The notes below the pieces were generated by a model that saw only the letters and a list, made by a program, of their open reading frames with translations, was not told where the DNA came from and did not search any database. Made by a program: the position numbers and the translations under genes. Shown piece after piece: positions 26,001-41,000 of a stretch of DNA of 64,000 nucleotides (its first letter is position 1; each line of letters starts with the position of its first letter). This DNA comes from Apus apus (Eukaryota; Chordata; Aves; Apodiformes; Apodidae): assembly GCF_020740795.1 (NCBI RefSeq), contig NC_067285.1, positions 78,594,842 through 78,658,841 of the forward strand. The letters are read 5' to 3'.

Positions 26001-29000
26001 ATCTCACTGAATGTTAAACTATTGTCCTGGATCTACAGAAAGACCAGTTCAAATGTTAAACGAATAATAATGCTTAAAAATTATTTTAAAAATTAATTTA
26101 TGGCCTACAACAATTTGTGCATAAACAGTTACACTATATTTGTCTTTTTTAAGATTTAATATTAAGATAGTAAACCAGATCGAGGCAGTCAAGCCTTGAC
26201 TTTGTTTTTTACCTGGCCCACACCTTTTGTTTGCAGAAAATGTTAATCAAGTACTGGTGCAGGTCTTGAATCCAAGCAGCTGAATGTTGTTTTATGCCAG
26301 CAGTAGCCACCAGACAGCTTGGAAACAAAAGAGAAAACTATAGTGGTAAGCTGTCAGTTATGTCCACACATAACAAAAAAATGATGTTTATACATCTTTC
26401 TGAATCTTTGCAACCTTGAAGAAGACTGAAGGAATTGTAGTATTTTGAACTAGTTCATGTCTTGATAGTAAAGCTAATACTGAAATGATCTGAAATTCTA
26501 TTTCTTGGAACTGACAAATGCTTTCCAATGTCTTTATAAGTTCAAGTTTCTTTGGTGAACATTACTGTAATACAACTCTTTCTTTTCCCTAACAATTTTA
26601 GCCTCCAGGAGGCAGCAAAAATTTATGGGACTTAGTTGCTGTAATAAAAGGACAGGATGACAGTTTGCTTCCACAAAACTACTGCAAAGGAATTATGCAT
26701 ATGAAACACCTCGTTAGATTTAGAATGGTAAGTGATTCATAAATGGTATGTGAAAATGGCTGTTAATCTGTATAGTATTTAACTCTTTAATGTTTTACAA
26801 TGTTTTTAACTAGAAAAGCAGTTTTCAAAGTAATTAAAAGAAATTGCAAAGCCAGCATCACTGCTACTTGAGCTATGAAGCAAGATTGTATTCCTTATTA
26901 TATATAACATAATTTTATATTCAGTAAAGTCAAATTATTTGGTTGTTTAACCATTAAGTTTGTAGTTATGCTCAGATACAGGGACAGAGAAAATCATGCC
27001 TGAAAATGGAGGAGAGTCAGCAGAAATATGCTCTGTAGCTGTATGGAAGGAGTGGAAGAACAAGAAGCTGTCATTAATACAAAAAGGCAGCTGAAGAGTG
27101 ACTCAGATGTGAATGTGAAATTCAAGTACAAAGCCACAAATTCATTAGTAGCTGCATATATGAATATGCAACCAGACATACAATTTGTGCAGAATATGAA
27201 GATACCTTTTAGGGATACTAAAGAATCCCATACTTTAATGACTGGATTGGAAGTAGAGGAAAGAGACCTATTTGTATGGATCAGAAAATGCGTAACTTGC
27301 CACCTGCCACTCCCAGGGCCAAATACCTGCCAGCTATCACCTGGATTGCTATTGCAGGCTGTCTCTTTTGCAAAATCAGGCTCTTAAAGAGTGTCCTACA
27401 TACCTTATGACTCTTAAATGATGGAAATTTTCTATTGGTGATGTTAACTGCAATAATGGCAGCTACTGTGCTAATACTATGAAGCTTGGGGGGTGTGTGC
27501 ATGTTTCTGCATGTGCAAAAGACAGTTTTCTCAGCCAGTTAGCCTGAAAAGAAGTAATTCTTTGCTCATACAGTGCAAGCTGTCTCTTTATCCCTGCAAC
27601 ATGATTTCATGCATTTATAACTCAGGTGACCTAGAGTAACTACAGTAATTGCTGATCATTCTGTGGATCTGGATTAAGTGTTCCCATGAATTAAGAGCGT
27701 TTTGTCCCCTTTTTGCTGACTCAGAATCTTGCTTGTTTGCTTTAAGAAAAAGTAGAGGGTAGGGTGATGCTGGCTGGTTGTGTATGGCTGCTAATAACAT
27801 CTTTTCCCTGGGAAACTGAATAATGGAATTGCAGCACCAAAACATTCCAGGATGAAGTAGGGACCTAGAACCGGTTTCTAGCAGATAGAGAGGATACATT
27901 GGAGACTTCAGCATAAAAATTACAGACGTGCAACATAAAAAAGTAACATAGTTTATTTTAAAATATCAGATCCTTTGCCTTTCTCAGCAGCTGCCATTGG
28001 TCTACATTGAGTTTACTTTGGTGAAGAATGTTAAAAATTTATTCTCCATCCTCCATATATGGTATTATAAAGCCGTGAATAGCCAAACACCATCTCCTGT
28101 GCATTGATGTTAGAGAGTTAAACTGAGAACTCTTGAAATGTGAAGCTCCTTTGTTGTTTTTTTTTAGTTCAGTGTGATTCTGTTGCAGTTTGTTTCTCAG
28201 ACTGATGAGGAAATTTAGGTCTTATTTCTTCAACTAATATAAAAATGCAGTGGTCCTGTGGTTAATGGGGTATGATAGATCAGGACACAAGTTGAGCCTA
28301 CTGTCTGTCTTCTTTCTTTATTAGGACATCCTTATAATGGTTAAGAGTACAATTTCTGACTGTATCATTTATTATGTTCACAAATATTTTTTTAAATTTC
28401 AAAAATGTCAATATTTTTTTATGGACTTCTGGGTTAATTACTATTATATATGAGAAAATGGTTGGGAATAAAAAAAAATATATAAAAGATTAAAGGAATA
28501 TAATGGAGGAAAAATATCTGTGCAACAAAACACTAACAGAGTTACTTTGACAATATAAATAGTTCTCTGTAATCTCATTGTAAACTCTTCCAATCACCCT
28601 TTTCTCAAAAGGCTTTTTTTCTTAAATGATAGCCTTTGTAGTCCACTGTAATGTTTGACTGTGCTTCATTCTTAATAAAGCCTGTTTTCATCACAGAAAA
28701 TTGTACTTTCTTTTAATTACTATTATTTTTAACTTTTTTTTTTTTCCCCCTCAGTCCAAGGCACAAGAACTGACAACAGTAAAAATGTCCAAGTTTGGAG
28801 GTGGTATTGGTGCACCAAGCAAAGAGGAGAGGCTTAAAGAAGCTGCAGAAATACATTTAAGATTAGGACAAATTCAGCGATATTGTGAACTAATGGTAGA
28901 ACTTGGAGAGGTAAAATATCAGAACGTTATTGAAGAACAATAAAATATGAAGGTTTCTGAAAACCAACTACCCTGCCAAAGATAGAGTAGCAACAAAATG

Positions 29001-32000
29001 GGGCATAAATCCTGAAATGAATAATATTTCTTCAATTACATTATTTTTAACATAGGCAGTCTAATGCATAGCTCATTCCTTATTTAACCTCTTGACAATT
29101 TTATTTTTAATGGAAGAAATAGTAAAATAGCTAAAAATACACTTGTTTCTCAAAATAAAATGATCAGGTTAAATGCATTGTTGCTTTTTCCTAGTGGGAC
29201 AAAGCTCTCTCAGTTGCACCTGGTGTATCAATGAAATACTGGAGAAACTTAATGCAAAGGTAAGATGATAAATTATGATGCTCAACTGTAGGTTGTGTCC
29301 ACGAAAGGACACAGACAAATAGGAAGGGTGGATACTACTATTAGTTGCACTTGGCTTTTGTTACAGCATTCTAGTGGTGTTGCTTTTTATTCAGTAAGCT
29401 TTTGGGATGGAACTGTCAGGGTTTTTCATTTTGTGTACAGGAATAAACTTAAAAGTTGAGCATAAATTGAAAGTTTAACTGGAAACTCTTTAGTGCAGTA
29501 TCCACAGTTTGCAGGTCTTCTGAGGTGTGGAAAGGCAGATGGGTTTCAATTAACTATATAATTTAATCTAACATTTCTACCATAGAAATAAGTTTATTTA
29601 TCAATTGTATATGTAGATCTTTCTTGTTTATTTATTCATTTGTTTAATTAGAAGAGCTGATCAGTTAATTCAGGAAGAAAATGATGATGTCATCCCATAC
29701 TGTATAGCTATCGGAGATGTGAAGAAGTTAGTTTCTTTCTTTACTTCAAGAGGCCAGCTTAAAGAAGCACTGCTTGTTGCACAGGTAATATTATGTGTAA
29801 CCATGTGGGAGATGTATTTAGCTGTTTGTTTCTAACTCTGAAGATGACAAGTATATTTAATAGAGAAGCTCTGTTCACTTCTGCAAAATGGCTAAAAAAT
29901 GGTACCCTACTCTTTATTCTTATCCTGTTGGCCAGTTTTTACACAGAAACCATTAAAAGGTATCTTATGCTTACAGATTTTAAGCCTGATTCATCTAAAT
30001 TGCAATCAGATGCCCTTAATGAAAACCTATGTATTCATTTTTTATTGAACTAGAAAATTAACCTGATTTTCAGCAGTCAGTATTGCCCTTGACATCTCAG
30101 ACATGCAGGATTTCTCTTGTATTTCTACTGAGGTCTTGGTTATACTGCTTCCTGTAGAAGGTGAAACTGCTCATTTGCAGTAGTGATCAATACAGGGAAA
30201 TCAAACTTTTCAATTAATGCAAAAAGCAGTACAAGAAATTGCTGAAATTACGTATGTCCCTTCCGCTTTCTAATCTAAACACATGGTAAAGAGTGCAAAA
30301 AATGTGAAAGGCTGCTACTTTGTTTCATTCTTTCTCATCATTCTTTTTGAGTAATTTCTGCATACTTAATATATTTTCTGAAACAAACTGTCAAGATTTG
30401 TACATTCTCTCATCCCTACCTGCACTTGAATGTTCATCTAACTCAGAGATAAGAACTGGAATAATGCATGTGAATTGATACTTTAGAAACTATCTATCCG
30501 TATGTCATTCTTCTAATAGTAGCTAAATAGTCCATTAAATGGATCGTTGAGGTATGCTTAAATTTAACAAGCTGTGATGTTTGAACCATAAAGCACCTTA
30601 AAGCTTTAGAAAGATTTCATTTTTCTTGTGAGAGAGACATTGCAGGCGTTCCTTTCATTACAAATCACAGAACAGTCTTTGTCACAAAGGTTTAATCAGA
30701 CAATATTAAACAATAACGTAACAGAACTTTTTCACTTTTTAATGAGCCCTGAGTTTAAGCTACACCTTAAAGCACATGAAAGAATTCCCTTTTATTCCAC
30801 ACTGATCTCTTCTGAATGTTAGAAATAATGTATTGCCAGACTTTAAATAGGTTCATGTTATGCCACTACAAACCTTTCCAGATTGGCTGGAAATATCTAT
30901 GAAATTATGAATATACTAAGAAATATCTATGTCGTTCATCCTTTGCTCACAGCCACTTCTCCTGTGGCTGTACAAATCAAGGATGTAGCCCTCACTGTCC
31001 ATTTGAAACATACTCAAATGCTGGAAAAATCCTGTACAAATTCGTAGGATGGAAGGGGTCTCTTGCTTCTGTAGAATTTCTTGTATGGCTGGTTAACAGT
31101 AGGCTAAGATTTAGCTATGAGTAAGTTCATTGATTTAAACATTTCCTTTGTTATAACTAGGCTTTAGAAGGATTTTTATAGATCTTAGATTATTTTGTTG
31201 TTGTTGAAAAATCACATGCTCGTTTTGGTTAGTGCAATAATTTTTTTATTCAATTCTAGGCAGCTTGTGAGGGAAATATACAAATGTCACCACTCTGCAT
31301 AACAAGTGGATCTTCAAATTCTGATGGAAACTATACAGATGATTATAATGAGTAAGTTGTTCTAGTTTATGTCTAAAGTCTCATTTCCATGCAGACTGTC
31401 AAGTCATCAAGAGAGGTAAACTTTAATGGTTACTATTTGGCATCAGCAACGTAGACTTTGGCAAAAAATTATACATCTTCAAGTACTTAGTTGATAGAGT
31501 TACTAATTAACTGATGTTATAACTGAATAACTCCCCTGTTGTGCCTCCTCCTAGCACCAAATCAATTTTTCGTATGTATATATTATAATTATGCTTTTCA
31601 TTAGCTTGGTCTTTCAGGTGCATTCCTATGTACTTAAAAATGTTCACATATTAACTTCGAACTTTTGATAAGCAGAGTAAGATTTAGCATTATGTGGAGA
31701 ATGGCCAATCTTCTCCCCCCATATAAGACTAAACTTGGTCCGTGACACATTAACAAGTATCTGTGAGATTCTGTTTTATGCATTTTCAGCTTCTGAAGCT
31801 TCACTGTTTATTATCACTGATGTTCCTGATTATGTACACTAATGGCCATATTTTCATTGTGTGTGCCCATAAAAGAAACAATGCATCTCGCCTTGTTTTA
31901 GAAGAGGGCTCAAAAACCTAAATCACATTATCCGGTTATATTTGTAGTATCAAAGTCAGCTTGGAGGCTGTACAGTTGCTTCATTTACATGTGCAGTTAT

Positions 32001-35000
32001 TGAGCAGTTAGAGAGTTATTTATGCAGAGTTCACAGGTACAGAATGAATATTCAAATCTTGAGTTTCTCTTCTGTCAGTCTCAAGAGACATTTCCATACT
32101 GATGTAGATTTTGAGAAACTGATCCACTTTAATGTGCACCACCATAAGTTGTGGGTGAAGTACAAACCACATTTTTTCATTATCTCAAGTCAGATATAGA
32201 AAATCTAGGGTACAGAAACAAATGTGATGACATTTGTATAAATTAAGAGCCACAGATTTCCAGTCTTTCAGTGACCTTACAGAAACTATATTTTATTCTT
32301 GCAGGCTCCTGCACAAGGTCAGTAAAGAACTGGCAGAATGGTATTTCCAGGATGGCCATGCAGTGCTTGCAGCATGTTGCCATCTGGCTGTTGAAAATAT
32401 AGAGGTAAATATTTTTTTTCTATTTAACTATGGAAAGGCCAACACTGAGTTCCTTTTGGTGTCTCCATGTTAAGTGTTTTTTAAAATGCATGTGCCACAT
32501 TCTAAAATGCATTGCTTATACTTGGCATTTACTTTGTGCAAATATTTATAGAGAGAGTTTCAGCCTTGCATTATTGAAGGTAGTAGAAAAACTCCCCGAT
32601 TCTATTAAATTGAAGATGTCTCTCATACACAAAAAGTAGTATGATAGTATTTAATTGTATTTTCATATACATTATACATTGTCATATCAGAAAATATAAG
32701 GTACCTAAGTGCCTTATATGTATATATATATACACACACACACACACGCAAATAAGTATTACTGTTTACAGTGACTCAAAAAAGACCCATCCAGAACTGG
32801 AACTTCATTGTGCTATAAAAGATGCAGTCTCTGCCTTGAAGAATTTGCAGTCTAAATTATGAAATAATTAGGAGAAAAAACTCCTACTTTTCAGCACAAA
32901 AACAAGGCTGACATGTAACGTTTTATTAGATTTTGATTTTTTTTTTGTAATTTTACAAATGGTTTCATTTCCTCATTCTCGGTGTTTTCTGTTGTTGCTG
33001 ACCCAACATATTCTTTTACCTCTATCCCCCAAAATAAGTAAAATTCTGTCTTAATTAGCTGTTCAGTGAGAAAACAGTAATCAATGCCTGTGTTTCAAAA
33101 TACACCTTTCAAGTTGTTCTGTAGTTTCTTAATGTTTAATACTTTTCTATGCCTATCAGCATCTCCAGTTGCCCAGAGAGAGGGTAAGAACAGGAGAGTC
33201 TTCCAGCTCTGGTTTTTGTTTTTCTTTCTTCTGAGTCTCCTTTCATCAAAAGAGGGGTAAAATCTAGACTCTGCAAGCTAGTGTCCTTACTTAAGATTAG
33301 AAAGAACTGCTATCAAGCTTATTATATATGTGTAATCTCTTTTTTAAATAAAGGAAGATTATGCTAAAGGTAGTCTATTTGGTTATTTAAAAACAGATTA
33401 AGGTGGTGCAAAATTATTGACTCATTCAAGATATCCAAATTATATATAAAGTTGCTTTAATTAATGCATATTTTATCCTGTAAAAGCAGTCTTAGAAATG
33501 AATGTTTTATGCTCAACACGGTGAATCCCCAAAAATGCTTGTGTCCCTTAATGATACAATCTTTTCATTGAGCAAGCTTGCGATGGCAAACCTGATTCGT
33601 GGGAATGAACTGGAGTTGGCAATCAGTGTGGGTACTGTCTTAGGAGAAAGTGCAGCACAAGCAACACATTACGCCCTAGAATTACTAGCAAGAAAATGTA
33701 TGGCAGTAACAACATGGTAAGAATTTCTTAATCCGAAGATTTTTACTCCCTGCCCCTCATGCCCTGTCCCCACCAAAACAATAAAGATGTTTCATTCTGA
33801 AACTTTTATAGACACCTGACCACCATTTAAGGTAGAAAAAGAATTGCTGCTTGAGTAAGAATTGCTGTATTAGATGCTTTGAAGCACAGAGTTTGCAAGT
33901 GCTTTACTCCCAAAACGCATTGCATATGTATTGCAAATGAGAGGAGTCGTTTTCAGAGTATGAAACCTGCTGGAAAAAAACTAGATTCTTGGGCAGTAGG
34001 TAGCATGGTTAAGTCCTAGTGTGCACTGAGTAAAAATAAATGCTTCCAACAAAGTTAAGTCTAGATTTGAATTAAAAAGTCAAAAGGAACAGAAGCTTCA
34101 GTAGGATCTATGAAGTGATTTGAAAGTAGTTGCTTGAAAAATACAAAAAACGTTAAGAGGCTGAGGAATTATTTTATATTGGTATTGGGAATACAAGACA
34201 GCTGACAAGATTTAGGGATGAAATGAGATTACTATTTAAATCTGCAGGAGCGGGTAATTTCTCTGTTACATACAGGGAAAAAGATCTCTGCTAAATTTGT
34301 TATCATACTTGTAGTGGTTTTACTTTGAAGAGAACTGTTTTGGTCTGGTCTTTGTCTACCAACATAAAGCAGAAAATTGTCCTAAGGGAGTTTTTAGCAG
34401 TTTCATAGAAAATGTGTGCTGAAACAGATATAGCAATTAAGCATCCATTTTTCTGCTACAGTTGATATTTGCTTAAGCATCTAGAGGTAGCCTGAAAGAA
34501 ACAGAGTGCAACTCCTCTTTACAGAGCATTTAGCCTGCCTTAGACAATGAAGCTTTGTGGGAAAAGATAAAGTAAGAATTGGATTACTTGCTGCTTTGGC
34601 TTTGCAATGATTTAGCATGTCTGCATTGCACCAGTTCTAACAGGGTTGTTTGCAGCTTTGTCTGCAGCTTTTAAAATCTCTGAAGCTCTTTCTCTGATCT
34701 CCCTGCCTTCATTGTGGAGTGATTTTTATTCAGCCTCTGATAGGAAGCAAGGGACATGGAGTGAAGAAACACAGCGAATATTTTTTGAGTTCCATAACAA
34801 ATTCGTTTTGATCTCAGTGCTGTAACAAATACTTAGAGTAATATGGCATTTACATGTATGTACATAAAACTTCTGCAGAGTTATGGCATGTGGACACTTT
34901 AAGTCCACATATTGCCCAAGTATACTCCTGGATTTTTCAGTGGGTTTCATATGCTGTACCTATTACATTTACACACTGCAATCCTGGATTCTGATTTGCA

Positions 35001-38000
35001 GCTATTATAAAATATTTTTCTATTCTGTAGGAAAAGATCAGAGATTCCTGAATCTCTTAATATTTTACAGTAAAGAGATACCAGCACAGCATAATAGCCC
35101 TTGGTCCACTGCGTGTAAAAGATCAAATATGAGGAAGCTGGACTTCAAGAACTTCTGATATTTGAAGGGCTCCCTTCTTGTTTTTACTGCGTGTTATGCT
35201 TAGGGATATTAATCAATTGGAAACATTTCACTATAGAGACACACTTAATTGTAGACACCTCAAGGAATACCAAAGGACTTTGATGGATAAGTAATGAAAT
35301 AAAAGTTAATTGTGCAATGCTTTTTGGAATTTTTTTTCTGAGTTTTTAGATTTTGGGGTTCTTTTAGAAGTGCTCTAAAATATAAAATCCAAACAAAAAA
35401 GTCAAAACTAAACATTCATGCCCTTTCCCAGCTTTCCAAATCTACAGCCCTGGGAAAATGTGTGAGTTTTTAAGAACACAACTTTAATTTTTTGTATTTA
35501 CCACCTAAATACTGTTAAAAGCAACCTTCTGCTATTCAGAAGGCTAGTGGTGTTTGACATCAAATACTGAAAAACGCATATGCAAACTCAGGCACCTGAT
35601 TTTGTTCTTTATACTGACAGTGTATTTAGTTTAATCTTAAAAAAAAAAATCCAAATAACACAATTTGTACATCACTATATGAGGGCTTCTCTGATCATTT
35701 TTTAGTTTATATTGGTTTTTTGGCTGAGCAATTTCTAATCACTTTAAAAAATGTTTAGATTGCCTATGAAGATGAGTATATGTGAGTAACTGAACTTGAA
35801 AATAGTTTAAGAAGTTGTGAAATATACTATATTCTGAATGAGCCTTTCTGTATCTTGGAGAAGTGGCTTTTGCATGTTAATTACATAACAGACTTTCCAA
35901 AGACCTTTTGCATTAGCTTATGTAGGCTGTTAAAAGGCATTGGAAGATTGGATTTTGGCCGTTAAGCAAACTCAGTTAACCCTTAGACTTGCTGTTGTGT
36001 TTTAATTATTTTCTATTATCTTTTTCCTCTAAAAAGAAGGAATGCAAACCAAAGGTATGTTCATTACTGTTTCAATGTCTTCCTTTTAGCTTTCCGTCAC
36101 TTGGATACAGGTATTTTGCTTGTCTATAGAGATTTGAAAAGTTTCTGCCTTTGCTTATGCTAGAAATAAGATTAAACTAAGTATTCCAATCTTTAAATTG
36201 TGATCTTGAAAGTGACAGAGAAAGTAGTTGCAATTATTGTAGCTTTCTTGAACTTTAAGCTGAAGACTGCATTCTGAAAATCCAGGGGAGCTTAGTAGGA
36301 GTTTTTGCCTTACATAGGGGCAAGCCAGTCTTGTGGGTCACAGGAGATAATATGTCTGCATGAATACAAGATTCACAAAATAAGAAGAATAATCACTTAA
36401 AAGCTCAATAGAATAATTGTTTCAAAATAATTTAATAACATTTATATGCGTTCTCTCCAGCTGCTTGTTGCAGTAGGGAGGGGGTAACAAATGGTAACAA
36501 TTTAAAATATCTCAGAAAAATTAGTTTGCTAAAAGACAATTTTCCTTTCCAAAGGATAAAAATACTTATTACATTCTTTTCTTCCACAGTCTCTCTTTTG
36601 TAATGGCACGAAAGTACCTGCCATTCTGGATGACTGAGATCTTTTATGCTGATGTCACTGAGCTCAAGAAGGCTGGAAGTTTGAGAATGGCTTCATGACA
36701 CAGAGCCACATTAACATATTGCCTACTTTCAAATTGGATAGGTCCTACTCTCCCTTCCTATCCCTGCTCACATATTCTTCCATCTCACTTTGAGGTGGTT
36801 CAGATGCTTGTGGATTGCACAGCTATTTAATTCAACCAACAAAAGCAACAGAAAATTAACACATGACTTCCCTCAAAAAATTGATGGATTAAGCTTCATT
36901 TATTGCACTAGACTAGTCTTAGAGACTGAGGTTGCTTCTGCTCTTCTCTGGAACTATTATTTTTTAGTAAACTTCATTATAAAAGGAATGTAAAAGAGAA
37001 AATGGAGTTTCCTCCTATTAGAAACCAGCAAGAATAACTACATGTCATCTTTTGTTTGTGCAGGGATTTAGCAGCTGATCTTCTTATGATGATACCTGAT
37101 AATAAACTGCAGTTAGTAAAACTATGTGCTTTTTATCCTGGATGTGTAGCAGAAATAAATGACCTGCATGAAAAGGTACGATGAAAAGGAAATCACCTGA
37201 ATGCTAACAAGAGGTTATCAATTGACTTGTTTACTAATTTCAGAAAATTTCAGGAGAAATAGATATGTTGGCTAGATTTGTTATTAACAGCCTTAAAGGT
37301 TACATATCCTTTTTTTCCTCTTTTAGTCTTCACTGACTTTATTTTTCAGCATTGCACAAGATGAACTTTAGTTCTTTGATTCTACTCTGACTGTAGTTTT
37401 CCATTACATGGGTTGCTTCCTGAAGTAGCTTATGATCTTCAGAATTACCTGTTAGTATGACTTGTAACCTCCTTACTGAAGTGTATCCTAATCATGGCTT
37501 GTCAGTTCAGCTTTCTGCACTATCTTGAATTGGTTTACATCTTCTGTCTCTTATCTGGAATACTGCCTTTCCTCTTCAGCAGTAGAAGGGTCTGTTCTGC
37601 TAACTCCTTTAATGTTCCACCCAGACTGCACGTCTATTAGACCATAGTAAAAAAAATTCACAAAAACATTAGCAATGGAAGCTGATACTGCTTAAATTAA
37701 ACTTAAAGAATATTCTCCTCCTGTGTTATTCTTTAGTCTAGACAGTTTTCTTAATGCGCATTGTATTCGGGTATGTTCTTCAATGACTCTTCTTTCAGAG
37801 AGTCTGATCTTATTGTTATCTGCAAACTTCAGTATTTCTTGGCATCTTAGAGAACTGTTTGAACATTTAGAATAATTAGAACAATTGGAATAATTCTTTG
37901 GCAAAATCACTGTTTTTCAGTGTAATCTTCCTGGTGTAGAAGAATGTATGCGTTTGGCAGAGACAATTCAGGCAGATGGGGATATATTAGAAACTATAAA

Positions 38001-41000
38001 GTACTACCTGTTAAGCACAGAACCTGAAAAGGCTCTCCCTATTGGCATTCAGTATGTGAAAGGTAGGTACTTGGATGAAAAAACCTTCTAAAGAAAAGTC
38101 ATTTGTATGGGTTGTCTCTTGAGATATTTTTGTTTCTGTTTTTCAACAGAACAACTCTGTGGCTCAGATTGGACTTTAGATTCAGTCTGTCCGTATCTTG
38201 ATCTTCTAAGTTACATACGCACTGAAAGATTAGTGCTGCATAAATGTAGTGAGTGAGTATTTTCTCCTTACTTACAAAAGTGGAAGTTTCATTAAAGTAA
38301 ACTTTTGGAATTAAAAAAAATATATAGCTGTGCATTGTTACTATAAATTTTTGCTTATGAGATGAGGGGTACAGAAAAATTGCAACAAGCAGGCTAGTTC
38401 TCAATCTGGAGAACAGAATGTGTAATATTCCTGAACTCTCAAGGTTTAGGAAGAAGAAAAAAAGACACTTCTTCTTTCTCTGTGGGGTGTTTACAATGGA
38501 TGAATCAATGCTGGTCTTATTTGAAGAATTTCACTTTGATGAGCTCTGGTTTCAGTTTCCTGAAGAAAAAGAGCAGTGGTACCACACGTAATGCAGGTTT
38601 TTATGTCAAAGTATTAAGGAAATTTGAGCTGTCACTCAGAATTAACTCTAAAATAGTTGGATAGCTGTGGTTCACCCTTATGACAGGTAGTTGCAGGTAG
38701 GTCCAAGTGCCTGCAGAGGTGTGTATGTGAAGAACTGAAAGGAACAAAAAGCTTAACTCATAACTAAAGTCCACACTAATATGTGGGGCAAAATTATGCA
38801 CAGAGTTGTATCACATTGAAAGATCTTAGTGACATTGTTTTTGTGACTTCACAAGATTATGCTTAGTGACTATATTTTGTACATGCAATTTACAATTTAG
38901 AAATTGCGATCAATATAAAGCAGGTGAAATCTGTTTTAACAATTAAATCACACAGAAAGTAAGCATAATCAGCAAGCGTATATTCTCCACAAAACATGGA
39001 TGGATAAATTAGGTTTTAAAAGTATAATTTGAATATGAATTTGGTTAATGTTTTTGCAAATGCTTGTTATTGTTCATAATTAATACCTGTCTATTTATAG
39101 ATTTCGGAATGAGTTGCTGATTTTGTGTGGTTACATTGGTGCTTTACTTGCTATCAGAAGACAGTACAATAGCATTGTACCTGCACTTTATGAGTATACA
39201 AGGTAACACTGGGAAATCTCAGTCCTTGTTATGATGTTTGTGATAGGTTGTCCTCAATTCCCACCCCTTCCCACCCCCAAAAAAAAAATCTTGAGTTTCC
39301 AGTTCTGTTAGAAAGTTATTAGGATGTAACATGCCTGCATATAGAAACTTCTTTACTTTCTTTATGCATTGTACAAGTAGAAGTTTCTGAGGTAATACAA
39401 CAAGTTGTGAATCCAGGATTTCAGTCGCACACTTAGTTTGGTAAGAAAAACAACTTTTAGAGGTAGAGAACTATTCCGCATTACCTGCATGCACCTGCAT
39501 GCATGATTACATATAAGAGTTCTAATTTTATGTCTCTGTGAAGACCATTTGCTAAGACTTGCTCAGTAGCAACACCAAGCTTTGAATTTCAAGTTCATTA
39601 CTGAGCAGTAGCTTGATTCCCACCAAGAAAATGCGCTTGACCCTCTGTTACACAGTGAACTAGTATTCTCAGGCATTAAAACACTTGACTTAGCCCACCT
39701 GATCCGACCTGGCCTAGTCCTGCCCACTTGGCCCAGCTGAACCCCAGTCAGTCACCTGACTTGACCTGACCAGACTAGGCCACCTGACTGAGCCCACTTG
39801 ACTAGACTTGATTTGAACCAGCTCAGCCTGACCCAATTGACTTGACATAACCTCATCTCCACTAGCTGCTCGAATCACTGTAGCTTTACTAACAAATTCA
39901 CTCATTTGTGTCTTCATCAAGAATAAATGTTGCATGTATGTTGTCCACTCCTTTCAAACCTTACTAGATTTGTGAGCTTTCCTGTACCTCCTGATATTTT
40001 ATCAAAAGTACCTACCAAGGATAATTAACATCTATTTAACATGTCTTAGAGCTGTGTGTTTGCCCCTTTTCTTGGACCCCTCTCCATCAAATGTCTCAAC
40101 AGCATTCCTTTCCACTGAGCCATCCTCATCTCTGAAACTCTGAAAGTAATCAGGTGGAACAGGGCTGTCCCAGAGGTATCTTTATTAATAAAGAAGAATA
40201 CATAAAGCCTTAAAATGCGAAGAAAAAGTAGAACTAGTAGAACTGGACAAGCTTAAATAAAAATGCCTAAATCAAACTTAAAAGGTATACCTTTATATCT
40301 AGTAGTTTAATATTTCTAAGTTTTACTGTAGTGGTTATCATGAAAGATCAGTTTATTTCCATAAAGTTATTTCCATATCCAATAAAAAATAGTTTTATGT
40401 TACTACTGTTTTCTTTTAAGAAAGTATTCATTGTTAGAACTAATTTGGACATTATGTGCATTCCTTTTTAGTCAGCTTTTAAAAAGACGGGAAGTGTCTC
40501 TACCTTTGAAAATTGAACAGCTTTCTGAGGAACTAGATGCATGGAGAGCTTGCACTCAATTCAACAAGTAGGTAGAAACATGTAAAATTATCATGAATGA
40601 GACTATTAGTCTTAAAATTTTTAGTTGTAAACACAGTATTTATTTACTTTGTAAAATCTGAATATAAATGTAAAAAAAATAGTACTTTGTGGCTCTTAAC
40701 TTCTGCTACAAATTAAGATGCATAGCTGAAAAACAAATGTCTTTTTTCATAGGCCTACTGATGAATTGCCATGCACCTCACCATCTGAATCACAGACAGC
40801 AGTGTATTCAATACTTGTATCACGAATACAAGAGGAGCCTCTGAAAGGAATGGTTGGGCCAGACTGTGTCACTGGATCAAATCTTCCTAGTCATTCAGAT
40901 GTTCACATCTCTTGTTTGACAGGACTAAGAATACAGGTACGGTTTCAGAGAGCTGAAGTGTTCTTCTGTGAGGTTGCCATAAATCTAAGGTCACCCTCAT

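Noticed and set aside
27028-27387. 119-codon open frame on the + strand in WDR17 intron 15
   Set aside because: No recognisable domain, no compatible splice sites to WDR17, and AT-rich intronic composition; likely chance.
39714-39935. 73-codon - strand frame rich in SSQ and GS
   Set aside because: It is produced by the degenerate tandem repeat at 39683-39850.
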